DNA from: Campylobacterales bacterium
Lineage (GTDB): Bacteria; Campylobacterota; Campylobacteria; Campylobacterales; QNZT01
Direction of reading: 5' to 3'
NCBI GenBank assembly: GCA_026985685.1
Contig: JALSQA010000324.1
Location: 1-8,869, forward strand
Length of the DNA: 8,869 bases
Shown here: piece by piece, positions 5,519-8,869 of the stretch
How positions within the stretch are numbered: position 1 is the first letter of the stretch
How the letters are laid out: each line of letters opens with the position of its first letter
The notes under the pieces: model-generated
Told to the model about the DNA's origin: nothing
Database searches by the model: none
The model's input: only the letters and a program-made list of their open reading frames with translations
Position numbers and translations under genes: made by a program

Positions 5519-5523
5519 TGAGG
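5519..5523 (+). promoter_or_regulatory. Ribosome binding site that sets the flgF start
   Basis: TGAGG lies 6 nt before the ATG at 5530. The in-frame ATG at 5518 overlaps this sequence and has no site of its own, so 5530 is the real start. Confidence 0.7.
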
Positions 5524-5529
5524 TTGATT

Positions 5530-6342
5530 ATGCAAAGTGGCTATTATCAAGTTACTGGAGCGATGGTTACACAGTTTAATAAACTTGATGTAATCTCCCA
5601 AAACCTTGCCAATGTCAATACTTCTGGTTTTAAAAGAGAAGGTGTGGTTATCGGAGATTTTGAACGTCTTTTCCAGGAAAAACGTGATGAATTGCCTTTA
5701 AAAAACAACACAAAAGAAGCAGCAAAGTTTTTTAATCGTTCAGTTAACAGAACACCTCGTATTGTTGATCAGTTTACGGATTTTTCATCTATGACATTAA
5801 AACATAGTGGTAATCCGCTTGATTTTGCACTTAAAGAGCCTGATCTGTTTTTTGCTGTACAAACACCTCAAGGTGTACGTTTGACACAGCAAAGCAATTT
5901 TAATATAAATGCACAAGGTGAGATAGTCACCAAAGAGGGTTACAAATTGTTACCTGAAAATTTTTTAGATACAACAAATCGTAACATTCATGTACCTAAA
6001 GGAAGAGCTTTAAATCTTGCACAAGATGGTACATTAAGTGTCGATGATAATAAAATCGATAAAATTTTTATCGCAAGAGTTAAAAATACAAATCTCTTAC
6101 ATAAAGAGGGTGATACATTGTACAAAATGGATAATATTGAAAATAATAGTATCCAAGTTAATGATAATGGCACTTATGTAAAACAGGGATTTATACAAAT
6201 GAGTAATGTAAATGCAGTCGAAGAGATGGTTTCATTGATCGAAACTAATAGGCTTGTTGAAATGTATCAGCGTGTTATGACAACGCAAATGGATGACTTA
6301 AACAAAGATGCAATTACCAAGCTTGCAACGACAAGAGCATAA
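5530..6342 (+). CDS. flgF: Flagellar basal-body rod protein FlgF (FlgG2-type)
   Basis: This is an axial flagellar protein of the FlgF/FlgG family, forming part of the rod that links the basal body to the hook. It is exported by the flagellar type III apparatus and assembles in the periplasm. The start at 5530 gives 270 aa beginning MQSGYYQVTGAM, as in Campylobacterota FlgG2/FlgF proteins. The N-terminal rod signature NLANVNTSGFKR is at 25-36, and the C-terminal coiled region VEEMVSLIETNRLVEMYQRVM is at about 230-250. The centre is divergent compared with the FlgG encoded next, which is why I call it FlgF/FlgG2 and the next gene FlgG. The gene is first in the operon behind a sigma-54 promoter and is separated from flgG by 12 nt. 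An in-frame ATG at 5518 would add only four residues and is less likely. Confidence 0.9.
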   Translation: MQSGYYQVTGAMVTQFNKLDVISQNLANVNTSGFKREGVVIGDFERLFQEKRDELPLKNNTKEAAKFFNRSVNRTPRIVDQFTDFSSMTLKHSGNPLDFALKEPDLFFAVQTPQGVRLTQQSNFNINAQGEIVTKEGYKLLPENFLDTTNRNIHVPKGRALNLAQDGTLSVDDNKIDKIFIARVKNTNLLHKEGDTLYKMDNIENNSIQVNDNGTYVKQGFIQMSNVNAVEEMVSLIETNRLVEMYQRVMTTQMDDLNKDAITKLATTRA

Positions 6343-6354
6343 GGAGAGTAGGTT

Positions 6355-7143
6355 ATGATTAGATCATTATATACAGCAGCGACGGGGATGTTGGCACAGC
6401 AGACACAAATAGATACAACATCTAATAATATTGCCAATGTCAATACCATCGGATATAAAAAACAGCGTGCTGAATTTGCAGATTTGTTTTATCAAGTCAT
6501 GGAGTATGCTGGAGTTGGATCTGGAACGACATTAGGATCACCTACTGGTATAGAAGTGGGTCTTGGAGTACGTCCAACTGCTATTACAAAGCAGTTTACT
6601 CAAGGTAACTTCAAAGAGACTGGTAATAATTTAGACATGGCAATTACTGGAAACGGCTTTTTCCAGATAGAATTGCCAGATGGTAGTACAGCATATACAA
6701 GAAATGGTGCATTTAAGGTAGATGGAAACGGAACTATGGTAAATAGCGATGGATACAAACTATTACCTGAAATCACTATCCCGCCAAATACCGTGACAGT
6801 GGCTATAGGGACAGATGGAACAGTTTCTGTTTTACAGGCAGGGGATACAGAACCAAACCAAGTCGGACAGATAGAATTAGCAAACTTTATCAATCCTGCT
6901 GGCTTACATTCGCTAGGTGATAACAATTATATTCAAACAGTTGCTTCTGGTGATGTGGTGACTGGAACAGCGGGTCTGGAAGGACTTGGACAGATCAAAC
7001 AAGGGTTTGTTGAGATGAGTAACGTTCAACTTGTTGAAGAAATGACCGATTTAATAACAGGACAGCGTGCTTATGAGGCAAACTCTAAAGCTATTACAAC
7101 ATCGGATGAGATGTTGCAAACAGTTAATCAATTAAAACGATAA
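6355..7143 (+). CDS. flgG: Flagellar distal rod protein FlgG
   Basis: FlgG builds the distal rod that crosses the periplasm and outer-membrane rings. The product is 262 aa, the standard length. It begins MIRSLYTAATGMLAQQTQIDTTSNNIANVNTIGYKK, the near-invariant N-terminal FlgG region with the rod motif NNIANVNTIGYKK at 24-36. The FlgG-specific segment GSPTGIEVGLGVRPTAITKQFTQG is at 61-84, GNGFFQI at 99-105 and TRNGAFKVDGNG at 115-126. The C-terminal signature QGFVEMSNVQLVEEMTDLITGQRAYEANSKAI is at 216-247. AAGGAG lies 8 nt before the ATG. It is in one transcription unit with flgF and probably with the small membrane protein that begins 9 nt after its stop. Confidence 0.97.
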   Translation: MIRSLYTAATGMLAQQTQIDTTSNNIANVNTIGYKKQRAEFADLFYQVMEYAGVGSGTTLGSPTGIEVGLGVRPTAITKQFTQGNFKETGNNLDMAITGNGFFQIELPDGSTAYTRNGAFKVDGNGTMVNSDGYKLLPEITIPPNTVTVAIGTDGTVSVLQAGDTEPNQVGQIELANFINPAGLHSLGDNNYIQTVASGDVVTGTAGLEGLGQIKQGFVEMSNVQLVEEMTDLITGQRAYEANSKAITTSDEMLQTVNQLKR

Positions 7144-7152
7144 AGGAACACC

Positions 7153-7290
7153 ATGATAGATAATTATATGATTGCTTTTTTAGGAATAAGCGGGATAGTT
7201 TTTTATATTGGAATTAGTTTGCTCTTTAAATCTTTAGGGGTAAATGAGCTTGAAGAGACAGAAGAAGGCATAAGCGTACAACAACAATAA
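7153..7290 (+). CDS. Small single-pass membrane protein behind flgG (45 aa)
   Basis: This is a short gene that size cut-offs miss. The ATG at 7153 is preceded by AAAGGA with good spacing and follows the flgG stop by only 9 nt. The 45-aa product has a short N-terminal MIDNY, one hydrophobic helix at about residues 6-25 (MIAFLGISGIVFYIGISLLF) and an acidic polar tail (NELEETEEG, ending VQQQ). I do not recognise a family. Position, ribosome binding site and a clean stop support a real gene expressed with flgF-flgG. A role in flagellar or envelope function is inferred from position only. The gene ends before the leuD promoter. Confidence 0.68.
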   Translation: MIDNYMIAFLGISGIVFYIGISLLFKSLGVNELEETEEGISVQQQ

Positions 7291-7318
7291 AAACGAATTA
7301 AATATCAACTTTTACATA

Positions 7319-7362
7319 CTTTTGTGGTTTTTTCGCTAAAATACGCCCAAAACCCACAAAGG
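7319..7362 (+). repeat. Imperfect inverted repeat enclosing the leuD promoter and ribosome binding site
   Basis: CTTTTGTGGTTTT (7319-7331) can pair with AAAACCCACAAAGG (7349-7362). There are 13 pairs including one T-G wobble, with one bulged C at 7353 and a 17-nt loop. The right arm contains the AAAGG ribosome binding sequence of leuD and the loop contains the TAAAAT box. No T-run follows, so it does not look like a terminator for the flagellar operon. Confidence 0.45.
7337..7342 (+). promoter_or_regulatory. Sigma-70 -10 box of leuD-leuB
   Basis: TAAAAT lies in the context TTTTTTCGC-TAAAAT-ACGC and is preceded by T-tracts about 10 bp apart (near 7310, 7320 and 7330) instead of a -35 box. This is the periodic pattern known for Campylobacterota sigma-70 promoters. 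Transcription would start near 7349, about 23 nt before the leuD ATG. Confidence 0.55.
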
Positions 7363-7371
7363 TATGTTACA

Positions 7372-7875
7372 ATGAACATTATTACAGGCAATGTCTGGAA
7401 ATTTGGTGATAATATCGATACAGATCTTATCATCGCAGCACGCTACTTAAATACATCTGATCCTCACAAACTTGCACAACACGTGATGGAAGATGCTGAC
7501 CCTCAATTTATCTCGAAACTACAACCTGGTGATATCATCGTTGCTGGTGAAAACTTTGGATGCGGCAGCAGTCGTGAACACGCTCCAATCGCACTTAAAG
7601 CAGCAGGTGTAAGTGCTATCGTCGCTAAGAGTTTTGCACGTATTTTTTATAGAAATGCTTTTAACATGGGATTAGCTATATTTGAATTACCTCAAAGTGA
7701 TGAGATTGATGAAGGAAACTTAATCAAAATCGATCTTGACAACGGTGAGATCATAGATATGGATAAAAAGCAAACATTCTCTTTTACACCTATTCCTCCT
7801 TTTATGCAAGAGTTGATTCAAAGTGGTGGCTTGATAAATTTTGCAAAAGCAGAAATGATGCAGGAGAATAACTAA
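7372..7875 (+). CDS. leuD: 3-isopropylmalate dehydratase small subunit LeuD
   Basis: LeuD pairs with the iron-sulfur subunit LeuC to isomerise 2-isopropylmalate to 3-isopropylmalate in leucine synthesis. The start at 7372 gives 167 aa, the usual length of the short (archaeal/campylobacterial-type) LeuD. Visible motifs are GNVWKFGDNIDTDLIIAARYL at 6-26, the swivelling-domain signature GENFGCGSSREHAPIAL at 59-75 with substrate-contacting Ser/Arg, and AKSFARIFYRNAFNMGL at 85-101. The frame opens earlier at a GTG (7324), but that start precedes the predicted transcript start, lacks a ribosome binding site and would add non-family residues. AAAGG lies 9 nt before the chosen ATG. leuB follows after a single base. 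leuC is not in the window. Confidence 0.95.
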   Translation: MNIITGNVWKFGDNIDTDLIIAARYLNTSDPHKLAQHVMEDADPQFISKLQPGDIIVAGENFGCGSSREHAPIALKAAGVSAIVAKSFARIFYRNAFNMGLAIFELPQSDEIDEGNLIKIDLDNGEIIDMDKKQTFSFTPIPPFMQELIQSGGLINFAKAEMMQENN

Positions 7876-7876
7876 T

Positions 7877-8869
7877 ATGGCAAAATATAAAATAGCAGTT
7901 ATCAAAGGTGATGGTGTAGGCCCTGAAATCATAGATGAAGCAATTAAAGTTTTAGATGCATTGGCATCGGTATGTGATTTTGATTTTAGTTATAAAGAGT
8001 TGTTGATGGGTGGTAATGCTTATGAAATTACAGGTGATCCACTACCTCAGGAGACTATAGATGGATGTTTAGAGTGTGATGCCGTGTTATTTGGTGCAAT
8101 CGGTGGTGAACAATGGGATTCATTGCCAAGAGACAAAAGACCAGAAAGCGGACTTTTGAGACTACGAGCTGCACTTGATTTGTATGCAAATTATCGTCCG
8201 GTAAAAGTTTATGATGAACTTATTGAAGCTAGTACACTAAAAAGTGAAGTTATCGAGGGTGTTGATCTATTGGTTATGCGTGAATTAACTGGTGGTATCT
8301 ATTTTGGACAACCAAGAGAACGTAGGGAAGATAAAGCATTTAATACTATGGTTTATACCAAAGATGAAGTTGTTCGTATTGCAAAAGAGGCTTTTGAATC
8401 TGCTTTAAGAAGAGATAAACGTGTCTGTTCAGTAGATAAAGCAAATGTCCTGGAAGTGAGCCAGTTTTGGAGAAATATAGTAGAAGAAGTGGCAAAAGAG
8501 TATCCAGAGGTAACATTAACACATATGTATGTAGATAATGCAGCGATGCAATTGGTACGAAATCCAAAGCAGTTTGATGTGATTTTGACTTCAAATATTT
8601 TTGGAGATATTTTGAGTGATGAAGCAAGTATGCTTAGTGGTTCTATAGGCTTGTTACCTTCTGCATCAGTAGGTGGAAAAGTAGGATTATATGAACCAAT
8701 TCATGGTTCTGCTCCTGATATCGCAGGGCAGGGGATTGCAAATCCTATCGCAACTATAGCAAGTGCGGCTATGATGCTTCGTTTTGCTTTAGGTGAAGAA
8801 GAAGCAGCCAACAAGATCGATCAAGCTATAGAAAAAGTTTTAAGAGAAGGCTATCGTACTAAGGATATC
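7877..8869 (+). CDS. leuB: 3-isopropylmalate dehydrogenase LeuB (3' end cut off by window)
   Basis: LeuB oxidises and decarboxylates 3-isopropylmalate with NAD+, giving 2-oxoisocaproate, the last carbon skeleton before leucine. The frame is open from the ATG at 7877 to the window edge, giving 331 residues of a family of about 355-360. All active-site residues are present at regular family spacing: Arg97 and Arg107 (in LRAALDLYANYRPVK), Arg135 and Tyr142 (RELTGGIYFG), Lys188 (DKANVL), Asp220 (VDNAAMQL), and Asp244 and Asp248 (FGDILSDEASML). The NAD-binding EPIHGSAPDIAGQGIANP is at 273-290, of the NAD-using type. CAGGAG lies about 10 nt upstream of the start and overlaps the end of leuD. The stops are one base apart, so leuD-leuB is a tight operon. 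Confidence 0.96.
   Translation, partial: MAKYKIAVIKGDGVGPEIIDEAIKVLDALASVCDFDFSYKELLMGGNAYEITGDPLPQETIDGCLECDAVLFGAIGGEQWDSLPRDKRPESGLLRLRAALDLYANYRPVKVYDELIEASTLKSEVIEGVDLLVMRELTGGIYFGQPRERREDKAFNTMVYTKDEVVRIAKEAFESALRRDKRVCSVDKANVLEVSQFWRNIVEEVAKEYPEVTLTHMYVDNAAMQLVRNPKQFDVILTSNIFGDILSDEASMLSGSIGLLPSASVGGKVGLYEPIHGSAPDIAGQGIANPIATIASAAMMLRFALGEEEAANKIDQAIEKVLREGYRTKDI

Noticed and set aside
6600..6926. 108-aa minus-strand open frame inside flgG
   Set aside because: FlgG is conserved through this whole stretch. The antisense frame has no ribosome binding site or motif.
7319..7362. Intrinsic terminator for the flagellar operon
   Set aside because: The pairing is followed by TATGTTACAATG, with no T-run, and it overlaps the leuD promoter.
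7324..7371. Longer leuD start at GTG 7324
   Set aside because: It lies upstream of the predicted transcript start, has no ribosome binding site, and adds 16 residues foreign to the family.
8346..8627. 93-aa minus-strand open frame rich in Leu/Tyr/His
   Set aside because: It is antisense to the LeuB active-site region (Lys188 to Asp248). The composition is an artefact of the opposite strand.

Overview
The window looks like chromosomal DNA from a member of the Campylobacterota (the former Epsilonproteobacteria). The genus cannot be fixed from sequence alone; a motile, leucine-making organism of the Sulfurimonas/Arcobacter kind fits. Supporting this are the low GC, an RpoD with a large acidic insert, a FlgF/FlgG2-type gene beside flgG behind a sigma-54 promoter, hemL followed by two small membrane-protein genes, and sigma-70 promoters that show a TATAAT/TAAAAT box without a clear -35 box.

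Layout. (1) 3-1757, plus strand: the 3' part of hemL (tetrapyrrole synthesis), then two overlapping small membrane-protein genes, the first AtpZ/AtpI-like. (2) 1800-3231, minus strand: a compact islet of two toxin-antitoxin pairs, visibly more AT-rich than its surroundings. The first transcribed pair is a Phd/YefM-like antitoxin with a PemK/MazF-like toxin. The second is a MntA-like nucleotidyltransferase antitoxin with a HepT-like HEPN ribonuclease, and all motifs expected for an AMPylation-controlled system are intact. (3) 3407-5239, minus strand: rpoD, the housekeeping sigma factor, ending in a hairpin terminator that overlaps its stop codon. (4) 5240-5529: a divergent regulatory region with a sigma-70 type box for rpoD and a textbook -24/-12 sigma-54 promoter for the flagellar genes. 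A perfect 11-bp inverted repeat sits at the predicted 5' end of the flagellar mRNA. (5) 5530-7290, plus strand: flgF/flgG2, flgG (distal rod) and a previously easy-to-miss 45-aa single-pass membrane protein. (6) 7372-8869, plus strand: leuD and the first 331 codons of leuB (leucine biosynthesis), behind their own sigma-70 type box.

Most genes are conserved housekeeping genes. The accessory, most interesting part is the double toxin-antitoxin islet lying downstream of rpoD in the same orientation, with candidate operator/hairpin elements in front of each pair. The other points worth attention are the structured leaders of flgF and rpoD, the small membrane protein behind flgG, and a hairpin that encloses the leuD promoter and ribosome binding site. 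No RNA genes, insertion sequences or CRISPR arrays were seen, and no stretch longer than 300 bases lacks a gene.
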